From CAXXOK01 sp963674895 (GTDB lineage: Bacteria > Bacillota > Clostridia > Christensenellales > Aristaeellaceae): 64,000 nt of DNA. Location: NCBI GenBank assembly GCA_963674895.2, contig CAXXCY010000003.1, positions 992,001-1,056,000 of the forward strand, in the 5' to 3' direction. The position numbers and the translations under genes are program-made. Shown here one piece after another: positions 16,220-25,614 of the stretch (position 1 is the first letter of the stretch; each line of letters opens with the position of its first letter). The notes below the pieces were generated by a model that was not told the DNA's origin, searched no databases, and worked only from the letters and a program-made list of their open reading frames with translations.

Positions 16220-18133
16220 TCATTTCTTGCTCATATATTTGCGGATATCCAGCGCAACCGCGCCCGCGATGATCAGGCCCTTGATGATCTGCTGCCAGTA
16301 CGGGTCGACGCCGATGAAGGTCAAGCCGTAGTTGATGACCTGGAAGATGAGCACGCCGGACATGACCCCGCCGACCGTGCCCACGCCTCCCGACGTGGAA
16401 ACGCCGCCGACCACGCACGCCGCGATGGCGTCCAGCTCGTAGCCCGTGCCGTAGTTGTTGGTCGCGCCGCCGGTGCGGGCGGCCTCCAGAACGCCGGCCA
16501 TGCCGATCAAGGCGGAGCACAGCGCGAAGATTACGATCACGGTAAACGTTACGTTGATTCCCGATACCTTGGCGGCTTCGCGGTTGCCGCCGATGGCGAA
16601 TACGTTTTTACCGAATACCGTCTTATTCTGCAAAAACCATACGATAAAGCAGACTGCCAGCGCGATCAGAACGATAATCGGCACAAAGCCGTAGATTTCC
16701 CCCGTGCCCAGGAACCCGAAGTCCGAGCGCAGGCCGCCGATGGGCTGGCTGTTGTTGGGCGGCATATTGAAGTAGATGGACGTCGCGCCGTATACGATCA
16801 CCATCGTCGCCAGGGTCGCGATAAAGGGCGGGACGTTGAGCTTGGACACCACAAAGCCGTTGAACAGGCCGAACAGAAGCGCGATGGCCATCGCCAGCAC
16901 AAAGGGAACGATTACCGGCAGCATCGGCAGGTCCGGGAAGAAAAGCCTGGAATAATCCGGGTTTTGCAGCATGCTGGCAGAGATGACCGCCGTCATGCCC
17001 ACGACGCGGCATGCGGACAGGTCCACGCCGCCCGTGCCGATGATGACGAAGCTCATGCCCATGGCGATGATGAGGCGCGTGGAGGATTGCTGAATGATGT
17101 TGATAAAGGTGCTGGTGCTGAAGAACTTCGGATTGATCATGGCGATGACGACGATCAACCCCAGCAACACCAGATAAATCGCTTTCTCTGAGGCAAAATG
17201 GGCAATGTGCTTCAGGCCCAGGTTCGCCTTCTTGTTTTCCATCACGATACTGAAAAGCAAAAGTAGCGAAGCGAAGATGCCCAGCGAATAGCCGAACCCG
17301 AACGAATAGGATTTGGCGATCTCCCCCAGCTCCTTGCTGCTGGAGGTTTCGATGCGCAGCGCGGAAAAGCAGAACAGCAGCACGCCGATCACCGCGATGA
17401 ATTTCCGGTATTTCAGCGACGCTTTCAGGAAGGTCAGCACCGCGAGGATGCCGATCAGCACGATACCGGGCAGCAGCGTCCAGACGACGTCCAGATGATT
17501 GGCTGCGGCCAGTTGTCCGGCGATGATGCCAAAGCCGGACACCTGATATGTCGCGACGACTTCCTTGGGAGTATCCACGAGCGAAACATCGCTTACCTCC
17601 ATCGGGGGGTCCGGAATCTCGCCCGCCTCCAGATCGGCAAGCTTTTCGGCATACTTAATCAGCTTTGCATCGGCGGGAACGGGGTTTTGCGTAGGCACCG
17701 GGCCTACCAGGTTTTGCAACCCGGACAGCACCTTGCGGGCGGCCGTTAACTCGTCCTTTGCCGTCTGCAGTGCCGCCTCAGCCTGCGCGATGCGCTCCGT
17801 ATCATCCGGAAACTCCGAAAGCGTTTTGGTATACGCCTCGTCCGCGGCGGTGACGGCGGGTTCGAATACTTCCCTGATTTCCTTGTCCGTGCCGTCCCGA
17901 AGCACGATCTTGTCCCGATACTCCTGAAGCGACGTCTGATAGTCCGCCTGCGCGTCGATATAAGCCTGCCCGCTGTCATACCCCGGGTAAACCGGTACAA
18001 GATAGTTGATATAGGGCAAAAAACAGCTCAGCACCACGACGAGCGCCAAAATCACGGTGAAGGCAATGCGTAGGGAGCCGTTGTTGAGGATGTTGTCGAT
18101 GGTCTGCGCCGCCGCGGCCGCCTTTGCTTTCAT
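16220..18133 (-). CDS. mglC: galactose/ribose-type ABC permease with large N-terminal extracytoplasmic domain
   Basis: 637 residues, about twice the length of MglC/RbsC permeases. The C-terminal half, from about 315, is a normal BPD_transp_2 permease (GTGGVDLS, the AIGGNREAAKVSGIN loop, GGVSTSGGVGTVGG). The N-terminal half is extra: one helix at about 22-44, an extracytoplasmic stretch of about 165 residues with an Ala/Glu/Lys-rich predicted coiled coil, then about three further helices. Genes for the ATPase and binding protein lie just upstream in the same operon. Start is ATG 18133; an in-frame GTG at 18145 sits inside the AAGGGG ribosome site and is less likely. The extra domain may dock the binding protein or cell wall, which is inference. 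Confidence 0.85.
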   Translation of the reverse strand: MKAKAAAAAQTIDNILNNGSLRIAFTVILALVVVLSCFLPYINYLVPVYPGYDSGQAYIDAQADYQTSLQEYRDKIVLRDGTDKEIREVFEPAVTAADEAYTKTLSEFPDDTERIAQAEAALQTAKDELTAARKVLSGLQNLVGPVPTQNPVPADAKLIKYAEKLADLEAGEIPDPPMEVSDVSLVDTPKEVVATYQVSGFGIIAGQLAAANHLDVVWTLLPGIVLIGILAVLTFLKASLKYRKFIAVIGVLLFCFSALRIETSSSKELGEIAKSYSFGFGYSLGIFASLLLLFSIVMENKKANLGLKHIAHFASEKAIYLVLLGLIVVIAMINPKFFSTSTFINIIQQSSTRLIIAMGMSFVIIGTGGVDLSACRVVGMTAVISASMLQNPDYSRLFFPDLPMLPVIVPFVLAMAIALLFGLFNGFVVSKLNVPPFIATLATMVIVYGATSIYFNMPPNNSQPIGGLRSDFGFLGTGEIYGFVPIIVLIALAVCFIVWFLQNKTVFGKNVFAIGGNREAAKVSGINVTFTVIVIFALCSALIGMAGVLEAARTGGATNNYGTGYELDAIAACVVGGVSTSGGVGTVGGVMSGVLIFQVINYGLTFIGVDPYWQQIIKGLIIAGAVALDIRKYMSKK

Positions 18134-18148
18134 TGGTTCATCCACCCC

Positions 18149-19693
18149 TTACGATACGCGATTTGTACTGGTAAATTGTTCCGAGAACTGTGTCGCAAGC
18201 CGCATCACATCCACCTGCGTGGCGTCCTTCCCCGGCAGAATGCCGGACAGCCGCCCCTCGCACATCACCATAATGCGGTCGGACATGCCCAGCAGCTCCG
18301 GCATCTCCGACGAGATCATGATGATACTCTTCCCCTGCTTTGCCAGTTCCGCGATGATGGTATAGATTTCGTATTTCGCGCCCACGTCGATGCCGCGGGT
18401 CGGCTCGTCCAAAATCAGGATTTCGGGCTTAAGCAGCAGCCAGCGCGCCATCAGCGTTTTTTGCTGGTTGCCGCCGGATAGATTTTTGATCAGCGTTTGG
18501 AAGGACGGGGTTTTGATTCGCAGCTGTTCGATGGAGTTTTTGGTATCCGCAATCCGCTTGCGATTGTCCAGCACAAACAGCGGCCGCTTCACGTATGCGC
18601 CGTTGCGGGCGACCACGACGTTCTCCATCACGCTGAGCATGGGGAAAATGCCGGTGGCCCGGCGTTCCTCCGTGAGCAGCGCCATACCGTATTTCATGGC
18701 CGTGCGCGGCGATGTGATTTTCACTTCCCCGCCGTTGATCCGTACCGTGCCCGCGCTCACCGATCGCAAGCCGAACACGGCTTCCAATAGCTCGGTGCGC
18801 TGTGCGCCCATCAGCCCCCCGACGCCGAGTATCTCGCCCTTTCGCAGGTCGAAGGATATATGCTGAAACGAACGGGGATTGATGCTGGTGAAATCTTCCA
18901 CCTGCAACACGACGTCGCCCGGCACGTTTTCCCTCGGCGGAAAACGGTTGGTTAAATCCCGGCCCACCATGCGGTTGATGATCAGATCGGTCGTCAGTTC
19001 GGCAGCGGGCCAGGTGCCCACGCTTCTGCCGTCGCGCATGATGGTGACCTCGTCCGAAATCTCGAGAATTTCCTCCATTTTATGCGATATATAAATAATG
19101 GCTGCTCCCCGGTCGCGCATCCGCCGGATCAGCTTAAATAAATGCTCCACTTCGTTTTCGGTCAGAGAGGACGTGGGTTCGTCCATAATGATGATTTTCG
19201 CGTTATAGGATATGGCCTTTGCAATCTCGATGGTCTGCACCAGGGAGATGGAAAGGTTCTTGATCAGCTCGTGCGGGTTTACGGTGATTTCCAGATCTTC
19301 CAGCAGCGCCTGCGTCTGTTCGAACATTTTATGTTCGTCTATCACCGCGCCCTTGGTCGGATACCGTCCAAGCCAGATATTGTCCATGACGTTGCGGTAC
19401 GGGATCGGATGCAGCTCCTGATGGATCATCGCAATCCCCATATCCAGAGCAGTTTTTGAATCGTTGATTTCAACTTTTTCGCCGTTGAGAATGATATCGC
19501 CGCTGTCCCGGTGAAATATGCCGAACAGGCAGTTCATCAGCGTGGATTTTCCGGCGCCGTTCTCGCCCATCAGCGCGTGCACCGTGCCCTGCTTCACCTG
19601 AAGCGTTACGTCGTCCAGCGCCTTTACGCCGGGAAATTCTTTGTTGATGCCGATCATCTCAAGCATAAAGCCCGTTTGCTCTTGTTCAGCCAA
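18149..19693 (-). CDS. mglA: galactose-type sugar ABC transporter ATP-binding protein (tandem ATPase)
   Basis: 514 residues with two ABC domains. The first has Walker A GENGAGKST and an altered signature LSISLVQT, resembling the LSVSQMQ of MglA. The second has the usual degenerate Walker A (GGLMGAQRTE), an intact signature LSGGNQQK and Walker B EILILDEPTRGID. The start is TTG 19693, preceded by GGGGGAGG nine bases away; an upstream frame to 19789 has no ribosome site and would exceed family length. It powers uptake with the MglC-type permease, whose gene begins 16 bases downstream. Confidence 0.92.
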   Translation of the reverse strand: MAEQEQTGFMLEMIGINKEFPGVKALDDVTLQVKQGTVHALMGENGAGKSTLMNCLFGIFHRDSGDIILNGEKVEINDSKTALDMGIAMIHQELHPIPYRNVMDNIWLGRYPTKGAVIDEHKMFEQTQALLEDLEITVNPHELIKNLSISLVQTIEIAKAISYNAKIIIMDEPTSSLTENEVEHLFKLIRRMRDRGAAIIYISHKMEEILEISDEVTIMRDGRSVGTWPAAELTTDLIINRMVGRDLTNRFPPRENVPGDVVLQVEDFTSINPRSFQHISFDLRKGEILGVGGLMGAQRTELLEAVFGLRSVSAGTVRINGGEVKITSPRTAMKYGMALLTEERRATGIFPMLSVMENVVVARNGAYVKRPLFVLDNRKRIADTKNSIEQLRIKTPSFQTLIKNLSGGNQQKTLMARWLLLKPEILILDEPTRGIDVGAKYEIYTIIAELAKQGKSIIMISSEMPELLGMSDRIMVMCEGRLSGILPGKDATQVDVMRLATQFSEQFTSTNRVS

Positions 19694-19743
19694 GCGTTTT
19701 CGCCTCCCCCAGACATGGTGAGTAAGGTTCAGGCAATACGAAC

Positions 19744-19776
19744 ACGGGAGGGAGGGAACATGTCTCTCCCTCCCGT
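19744..19776 (-). terminator. hairpin between mglB and mglA
   Basis: An 11-bp perfect stem (ACGGGAGGGAG at 19744-19754, CTCCCTCCCGT at 19766-19776) with an 11-base loop sits in the 129-base spacer after mglB. There is no strong U-tract on the minus strand, so it is more likely a transcript stabiliser or partial stop than a full terminator. Confidence 0.7.
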
Positions 19777-19822
19777 CGGCAAAGTTCAAATGGGGATGAA
19801 CTAAAACCGCAAGGTTTTGCCG

Positions 19823-20827
19823 CTATTCGAAATCCGTCGCGTTGTCGATGGTAACCTTCTGGTACGGAACCCAGATGTATTTTCCGTCCGTGATCTCATA
19901 GGGATAATTCTCCGCGGTGGGCTCGTCTCCCTGTCCCAGCAGGATCGCGAGCAGGATCGTCGCGCCGCCCTGGTTCACGGCGTCGTTCAACACGGTGCCC
20001 AGCAGCGTGCCTTCCTTGAGCGCTTCCATGGCGGGGGCGGTGGCGTCCACGCCGACGACCGGCATGAAGTTGCCTTCGGAGAAGTAACCGGCGGCTTTCA
20101 GGGCTTCGATCGCGCCCAGCGCCATATCGTCGTTGTTGCCAAGCACGGCTTCAATCTTGTCGCCATGCGCCGCGAGGAACGCAGCCATCTTATCCTGGCC
20201 CTTGACGCGGTCCCACATCGCCGTATCCTTGGCGATGCACTCAACCTGGAAGCCGGCGTCTTCAATCGCCTTGATGGAGTACTCGGTGCGCAGCTCGGCA
20301 TCCTGATGGCCCGGCTCGCCGGTCAGCATCACATACTGGATGATTCCGTCGCCGTTTTTATCGGCTTCCGGATGCGCGGTGAAGTAATCCGCGATGATCT
20401 GTCCGCTCATCGTGCCGGATTCCTCGGCCTTTGCGCCGACATAGTACACCATATCGTATTTCTGCATGTCTTCGGGCAGCGGCTCACGGTTGAAGAAGAC
20501 AACCGGGATATCCTTCGCCATCGCCTTGTCGATGATGACGCCCGCGGCGGTACGGTCCACAGGGTTAATGGCAAGCGCGTCCACGCCCTTGGAGAGGAAC
20601 AGGTCAACCTGATCGTTCTGGGTGGCCTGATTGTTTTGGCTGTCCGCGATATCGATCGTCGCGAGACCGGCTGCGGCCTCCTCGATCGCGATGCGGACGC
20701 CCGTCATGAACGTGTCGTCAAACTTGTAGATGGTTACGCCTACGGAGGGCAGGTCGGCGGCCATGGCGGCGGTCAGGCTGATGAGCATAACGAGCGCCAG
20801 CGACAGAGACAGGATCTTTTTCATCAT
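19823..20827 (-). CDS. mglB: galactose/glucose-type sugar-binding protein
   Basis: 334 residues: a Sec signal peptide (MMKKILSLSLALVMLISL, cleavage after AAMA) and a two-lobed periplasmic-binding-protein fold. The calcium loop of galactose-binding proteins is visible as DKNGDGIIQYV, followed by TGEPGHQDAELR with the sugar-stacking region of that family. The C-terminal VGVDATAPAMEAL is also typical. These features favour galactose, glucose or a related hexose. AAGGAGG precedes the ATG. It is the first gene of the mgl operon, and its expression is probably set by the two-component system encoded just upstream on the same strand. Confidence 0.92.
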   Translation of the reverse strand: MMKKILSLSLALVMLISLTAAMAADLPSVGVTIYKFDDTFMTGVRIAIEEAAAGLATIDIADSQNNQATQNDQVDLFLSKGVDALAINPVDRTAAGVIIDKAMAKDIPVVFFNREPLPEDMQKYDMVYYVGAKAEESGTMSGQIIADYFTAHPEADKNGDGIIQYVMLTGEPGHQDAELRTEYSIKAIEDAGFQVECIAKDTAMWDRVKGQDKMAAFLAAHGDKIEAVLGNNDDMALGAIEALKAAGYFSEGNFMPVVGVDATAPAMEALKEGTLLGTVLNDAVNQGGATILLAILLGQGDEPTAENYPYEITDGKYIWVPYQKVTIDNATDFE

Positions 20828-20999
20828 GAAATCCTCCTTATGTGTTTTTCCGGCGATATTCCGCCAGTCTTGACATTATCCTATCAAATCGCCGCGCTCG
20901 CCAGAATACAAAATCTTTCTGAATGTTTTAGAATTCTTTCGGACTTTATACTCATTTCAACCCTTAACGCTATTGCCTTGCGTCGTCTTTTGCTCACAT

Positions 21000-21173
21000 T
21001 CTTTGTCGAGAAAACTTGATGTAGCTCCCGGCTACACCTGCGTTGCCCGCTCGGTTTTATAGTCGCCTCACTCCCTGCCGGTCGTGATGCTTCTTAAAAC
21101 CTCCCAACTCCGGTTCGCTAACCGCTTTGCGGTTGTGTCCACCGGACACACGCTCTCCTGCGTTGCCCACTCG
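21000..21173 (-). repeat. structured repeat-like element upstream of mglB
   Basis: Inside the 398-base gap between mglB and the sensor operon lie three perfect hairpins: GTAGC/GCTAC (21021-21035), AACCGC/GCGGTT (21120-21134) and TGTGTCC/GGACACA (21134-21150). Two of them are followed by the same 17-base word, CCTGCGTTGCCCGCTCG at 21037-21053 and a one-mismatch copy at 21157-21173. Such a nested layout looks like a REP-like or miniature mobile element rather than an operator. The rest of the gap (20828-20999) carries TTGACA at about 20870 on the plus strand and the mglB ribosome site, but no gene. Confidence 0.55.
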
Positions 21174-21225
21174 ACTGCGAACAAAATACTCGCAATTCAT
21201 ATAGCATTAAAGATTGGAATGAGTA

Positions 21226-22191
21226 TTATTGTACCATCGGGAAGGCCAGCTTCTGGTTTTCGGGCAAATACATGTTTTCCGAATCGATCAGCCGGCTTTC
21301 CGTATAATAGGATGCGGGCAGCGTTTTCCCGTTTAGCCGGTCCGTCGCGAACTGCACGCCGAGGTAGCCCATGGCAAACGGCATGCCCAGCACCATGGCG
21401 TCGATCTGCTTGTTTTCCAGATAAGTAGTCCTGTTTTGGCCGCAGTCCATGCCCACGAGCACGATCGTTTTTTCCGTACGGGACATGGTCTTGGCCGCCG
21501 CTTCCGTATATTCGCCCGTCAGGCACAGGATGCCGGAAACGTCCGGATTCTCTTTCAGCATATCCGCGATATCGGGGATATCCTCCCCGCTTTGGGCGAT
21601 CCGGTACAGCACGGGTATGGCATCCTGTTTTCCCAGCGCTTCCTTCGCGCCCCGGAGCGTAAGCGTAAAGGTGTTGCCGCCCTCCTGCCCCAGCACGAGC
21701 ACCGTTCCCCCCGCCGTCCCCAGCCTGCCGATCAGCGCCTGTGCCGCCATGGCGCCCGCGCTTTCATGATCGTCGCTGATGGTACAGGCGATCTCCGGGG
21801 AATCCAGCGTTTCCCGTAAACTCAGCACCGGCACGCCGCGCCCGGACGCCGTTTTCAGCGCGTCCGTCAGGTCCTCGTTCCGGGTCGGCACCAGAAGGAT
21901 AGCCTTCGCGCCGCCCTCCAGGGATTCCAAAATCAAATCGGATTGGCTGATGGTTTGGCTGCCCGCGTAATCCGGCGCCACGGTGACGATTTCCAATCCT
22001 CTTTCCTTGGCCGCCTGCTTGGCTCCCTGCTTTAATTGCAGCGCGCTGAAGCCGATATCCGTATCCAGTATCAGGGCGACCACGGTGGGTTCGGTCGTGG
22101 TTTCGGTGTTTTCCACGGGGGAAAAGCCCCACCACAGAGACGCCGCGGCAAACGCGACGCAGATGAGCGCCAGCCAGGTGTTTCGTTTCAT
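21226..22191 (-). CDS. membrane-anchored sugar-binding sensor protein
   Basis: 321 residues. An N-terminal hydrophobic segment (about 6-22) is followed by a LacI/RbsB-like periplasmic-binding domain (VVALILDTDIGFSALQLKQG onward). No convincing cleavage site follows the hydrophobic stretch, so it is probably a membrane-anchored extracellular receptor. Its start overlaps the histidine kinase stop by four bases, which places it in the signalling operon rather than with a transporter. The likely role is to bind a sugar and present it to the kinase. It differs from MglB by lacking the calcium loop. Confidence 0.82.
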   Translation of the reverse strand: MKRNTWLALICVAFAAASLWWGFSPVENTETTTEPTVVALILDTDIGFSALQLKQGAKQAAKERGLEIVTVAPDYAGSQTISQSDLILESLEGGAKAILLVPTRNEDLTDALKTASGRGVPVLSLRETLDSPEIACTISDDHESAGAMAAQALIGRLGTAGGTVLVLGQEGGNTFTLTLRGAKEALGKQDAIPVLYRIAQSGEDIPDIADMLKENPDVSGILCLTGEYTEAAAKTMSRTEKTIVLVGMDCGQNRTTYLENKQIDAMVLGMPFAMGYLGVQFATDRLNGKTLPASYYTESRLIDSENMYLPENQKLAFPMVQ

Positions 22192-23936
22192 GGCGTATCC
22201 TCCCTGATCAGCGGCAACCGGAGGTAGACCCGCGTTCCTTCATCTTCCACGCTCTCAATCCGAATTCCGTATTCCTTGCCGAAGGTCAGCTGTATCCGCT
22301 CGTGCACGTTGCGCACACCGATGCCGGATTTGCCGGCAGGAGCGGTGAGAATGGCTTCCACCTGCTCGGCGGGCATCCCCGCGCCGTTGTCCTCGATTTT
22401 GAATATCAGGGCTTCATCCTCGATATAGGCGCTGATGGTTACGGATCCCCTGTCCACCATATATTCCTCCAGCCCGTGCTGGATGGCGTTTTCCACAATC
22501 GGCTGCACGATCAGCTTGAGGGTCTTGAGCTCGAGTACCTCTTCCTCGGTGGTGATCGTGTACTCGAATTTATTCTGGAATCGCATGTTCTGGATAATCA
22601 GGTAATTGCGGACGTGCTCCAGCTCTTCCCGAACCGTGATCGTGCGCATCCCCTTGCTGATGGAAATGCGGAACAGCCTCGCCAGCGCCGTCACCATGGT
22701 GATCGCTTCCCGGCTGCGTCCCCGCTCCTCCATCCATACGATGGAATCCAGCGTGTTATACAAAAAGTGCGGGTTGATCTGCGCCTGGAGGGCGTTTAAT
22801 TCGTGCAGGCGCTTGGTTTCCTGCTCGTGTACGATCTGCTCCATCAGCAGGCGGATGCGGGCCAGCATGTGCTTGAAGGCACGGCTTAAGGAATGGATTT
22901 CCGCAAAACCCTGCTCGTTGATCGTCATGTTCAGGTTGCCGGCTTCCACCTTCGCCATGGCCTGCTCCAAATTGCGAAGGGGCTTTGACACATAGGAACC
23001 CGATAATATCGCGACCGCCATGGACAGGAACACGCCGGCGATCAAAATGGACAGCATGATCCTCAATAGCTCCGGCACGATGGACATGATCTCGTCCAGG
23101 TACGCCACGCCCACCATGCGCCACCGCGTGAAGTCCACCGTGGTGATGGTCAAAAGCCTCTCCCTGCCCTCGAACACGTCGCGGCAGCGGCCGAACACCT
23201 GATCCTTGACCGCCGACAGATTTTCTTCCTTCAGCCCCGCGTAGATCAGCTGCTGCTGCGGGTGATACACGATCTGCGTATCGGTATCGACCAGATAGAC
23301 GTAGCCGCTCTTTCCCAGGCTGATATTTTCGCACAGGCTGGTGATGCCCGTGAAGTAATAATCTGCCATCAGCACGCCGCTTTCCTTGCGGCCGTCTCGG
23401 ATGTATTTCACGGTGCGGCTCAGGGTGATGACCCACGCATACTGGCCGACGAAAATGTTCTGCACATACGGCGAGGAGAAGAACACGACCGAGGTTGTGG
23501 TGTACAGCGGCTTTTGAAACCAGCTGAAGTTGCGGATATCGTCCGCGGGCATGGACAGCTCCCCGGCGGTGCTCAAAAGCATTCCTCCCCGCTGGTCGAA
23601 TACCGCCATGGCGGCGACATCCTTGCGGGAGGCCTGCAGGGAACTGATGCTGTTTTTCAGGTCCGGTGCCCCGATATCGTTAGCCTGCGAGACGAGATTG
23701 GCAAAAAAGTCCATGGTTTCGAGCATGTCGTTTACATAGATGCTCAGGCTGGCGTTGCCCTGGTTGACTGTCTGGCGCGTCCGTTCCATGGCGTTTTCTT
23801 CCAGCAGCGTGGAAACGCGCGTAATCACGCCGGTGCTGACGATTAAAAGCAGGAACATCATCCCGACCATAAAATAGATCGTAATCACCATCTGCAGGCT
23901 GGTGCGCCGCATGGCTTTTTGGCCAAATCGTTTCAT
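22188..23936 (-). CDS. YesM-type sensor histidine kinase
   Basis: 582 residues: a membrane helix at about 14-36, a large extracellular cache-like sensor domain to about 290, a second helix, a HAMP linker, then the LytS/YesM kinase core. The phosphoacceptor is His390 in INPHFLYNTLDS. The ATPase domain shows IVENAIQHGLE and the GIGVRNVHERI glycine-rich box. It shares four-base overlaps with both neighbours, forming a sensor, kinase and regulator unit. It is expected to phosphorylate the YesN-type regulator in response to extracellular carbohydrate. Confidence 0.92.
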   Translation of the reverse strand: MKRFGQKAMRRTSLQMVITIYFMVGMMFLLLIVSTGVITRVSTLLEENAMERTRQTVNQGNASLSIYVNDMLETMDFFANLVSQANDIGAPDLKNSISSLQASRKDVAAMAVFDQRGGMLLSTAGELSMPADDIRNFSWFQKPLYTTTSVVFFSSPYVQNIFVGQYAWVITLSRTVKYIRDGRKESGVLMADYYFTGITSLCENISLGKSGYVYLVDTDTQIVYHPQQQLIYAGLKEENLSAVKDQVFGRCRDVFEGRERLLTITTVDFTRWRMVGVAYLDEIMSIVPELLRIMLSILIAGVFLSMAVAILSGSYVSKPLRNLEQAMAKVEAGNLNMTINEQGFAEIHSLSRAFKHMLARIRLLMEQIVHEQETKRLHELNALQAQINPHFLYNTLDSIVWMEERGRSREAITMVTALARLFRISISKGMRTITVREELEHVRNYLIIQNMRFQNKFEYTITTEEEVLELKTLKLIVQPIVENAIQHGLEEYMVDRGSVTISAYIEDEALIFKIEDNGAGMPAEQVEAILTAPAGKSGIGVRNVHERIQLTFGKEYGIRIESVEDEGTRVYLRLPLIREDTP

Positions 23937-25552
23937 ATGCCATTCCCTGTCAGGTTTTTCCGCGCCATGGAGGGCGAGACGCCAAAGTGCTTTTTGAACG
24001 AATAGCTGAAATAGCTGGCTTCCCCCATCCCGACCATTTCCGCAATCTGCGCCGTTTTCAGATTGCCTTTGATGAGCAGCGTCATCGCCCTGTCCATGCG
24101 CAGTTCCGTCAGGTATTTATGGAACGTTTTCTTGGTTTCCTTTTTGAAAACGGTGCTGAAATAGGCGGTGCTGATATGCAGGTGGTTGCAGATTGTTTCC
24201 AGCGACATGCTTTGGTCCGCGTAATGCTCCTTTAAATACGCGGTCGCTTCCCGTGAAATGCGCTTGCCGTTTTCCACATGGTTGCTGGCAATCCCCTCTA
24301 TAAGCTGTTTGCACATGGCTTCCAGAATGGCCTGCGTTTCGTCGATCTCCTTGCACGCAAGCACCGCTTCCAGCGACCACGGCTTCCCGCCCGTATACGC
24401 AATCCAGTTAAACCCCATTTCCCCGGCCGTTCCGACGATAGCCATGTAAACCTCCGCGACGGACACCTGGTATTCGGGGATGGTTGTTTTGCTCTGGCAG
24501 ATTTCATCCAGCAGAATTTGGATCTGGCGCCTGCACTCGGCGACGTTTCCCACTTTGACGGCGTTCACCAACGCACGGGTGTTCGGTTTGCCGACCGCCT
24601 TTTGCTCTGCCTTCTCCATTTCGATGTCCGCGACGGTCAATACGGTATTGTCGCCCAGCAGCGTCGTGAAATCCATGGCCGCCTGCGCCTCAGACGCCGC
24701 CCGGCTCAAGCATTCCAGCCTGCCGCACGGGTTGCTGACGCCGATCGCCAGCGGACAGCCAAGATACCTGGAGACCGTCAGCCGCGCCGTGTCCAGAAGA
24801 GCGACCATCTCCCCGTATCGTTTCTCGTCGCAGTCTTCGGCCAGGAACAAAGCGCAGATCAAACCGTCATACTGAAAGATCCGGCAGTTGACCTGCTCCC
24901 CCAGCGTTTCGCTTAATATGTTGATAATCGCGATCCGGAGCAGCTCCGGCTGGGCGTCCAGCTCCGAATCGATGGTTTTGGACGTGCAGATCCGCATCGT
25001 GGCAACGATATAGCCGCAGCTTATCAGGTTCAGGTCATACTGCGCCGCGTATTGCAGCGCTTCCCTCGGCTCGATCCTCCCGTTCATCAGGGAGGTCAGC
25101 AGAGCTTCCCGGAGAATTGGCAGGCTTGCGTTGAAGCGCTCGCGTAAAAGCCTTACGTCCCTGTGCTGGGCGAACCGTTCGTCCATAGACGCCTTCACGC
25201 TGCGCAGAATCGGGATCAGGTCGTCCGAGGATACGGGCTTTAGCACATAGTCGCTGATCCTGATCTGAATCGCCTGGCGCGTATATTCAAAGTCGTCAAA
25301 CCCGCTGAGGATGATAAAGCTGACCATGGGCTGCAGCTTCCGGATCTCCTTGGCCATCTCCAGCCCGTCCATAAACGGCATGCGGATATCCGTGATCACC
25401 AAATCGATCGGCATGGTTTCGGCAAGCTGCAAAGCGTCCAGTCCGTTTTCCGCCTCTCCGACGACGACGAACCCTTCTTTTTCCCAATCGATGATTTCAA
25501 GCAGGCCGTTGCGAATCTCGGACTCATCATCAACAATGATTAGTTTATACAA
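23933..25552 (-). CDS. YesN-type response regulator with AraC DNA-binding domain
   Basis: 539 residues. The receiver domain is at 1-120 with acidic pocket Asp8, Asp9 and phosphorylation site Asp55 (VITDIRMPFMDG). A middle region of about 290 residues carries a degenerate helper domain common in YesN proteins. Two AraC helix-turn-helix motifs end the protein (MSLETICNHLHISTAYFS; then IAEMVGMGEASYFSYSFKK). Translation most likely begins at TTG 25552 after GAGGAT. It is the first gene of the signalling operon, and the neighbouring mgl transporter is its most obvious target. Confidence 0.92.
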   Translation of the reverse strand: MYKLIIVDDESEIRNGLLEIIDWEKEGFVVVGEAENGLDALQLAETMPIDLVITDIRMPFMDGLEMAKEIRKLQPMVSFIILSGFDDFEYTRQAIQIRISDYVLKPVSSDDLIPILRSVKASMDERFAQHRDVRLLRERFNASLPILREALLTSLMNGRIEPREALQYAAQYDLNLISCGYIVATMRICTSKTIDSELDAQPELLRIAIINILSETLGEQVNCRIFQYDGLICALFLAEDCDEKRYGEMVALLDTARLTVSRYLGCPLAIGVSNPCGRLECLSRAASEAQAAMDFTTLLGDNTVLTVADIEMEKAEQKAVGKPNTRALVNAVKVGNVAECRRQIQILLDEICQSKTTIPEYQVSVAEVYMAIVGTAGEMGFNWIAYTGGKPWSLEAVLACKEIDETQAILEAMCKQLIEGIASNHVENGKRISREATAYLKEHYADQSMSLETICNHLHISTAYFSTVFKKETKKTFHKYLTELRMDRAMTLLIKGNLKTAQIAEMVGMGEASYFSYSFKKHFGVSPSMARKNLTGNGI

Positions 25553-25585
25553 GTCTGCTCATCCTCTGTTTTTTTGATTGCCAAT

Positions 25586-25614
25586 ATTTTACCACAGATT
25601 TCTTGGTTTTTGAA
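25586..25614 (-). promoter_or_regulatory. promoter of the sensor/kinase/regulator operon
   Basis: On the minus strand, TTCAAA (25609-25614) and TAAAAT (25586-25591) are separated by exactly 17 bases. They lie about 35 bases ahead of the TTG start of the response-regulator gene. Confidence 0.5.

Noticed and set aside
19817..21019. Plus-strand frame of 400 codons opposite mglB
   Set aside because: It mirrors mglB and continues into the repeat region; product is Arg/His-rich without any domain.
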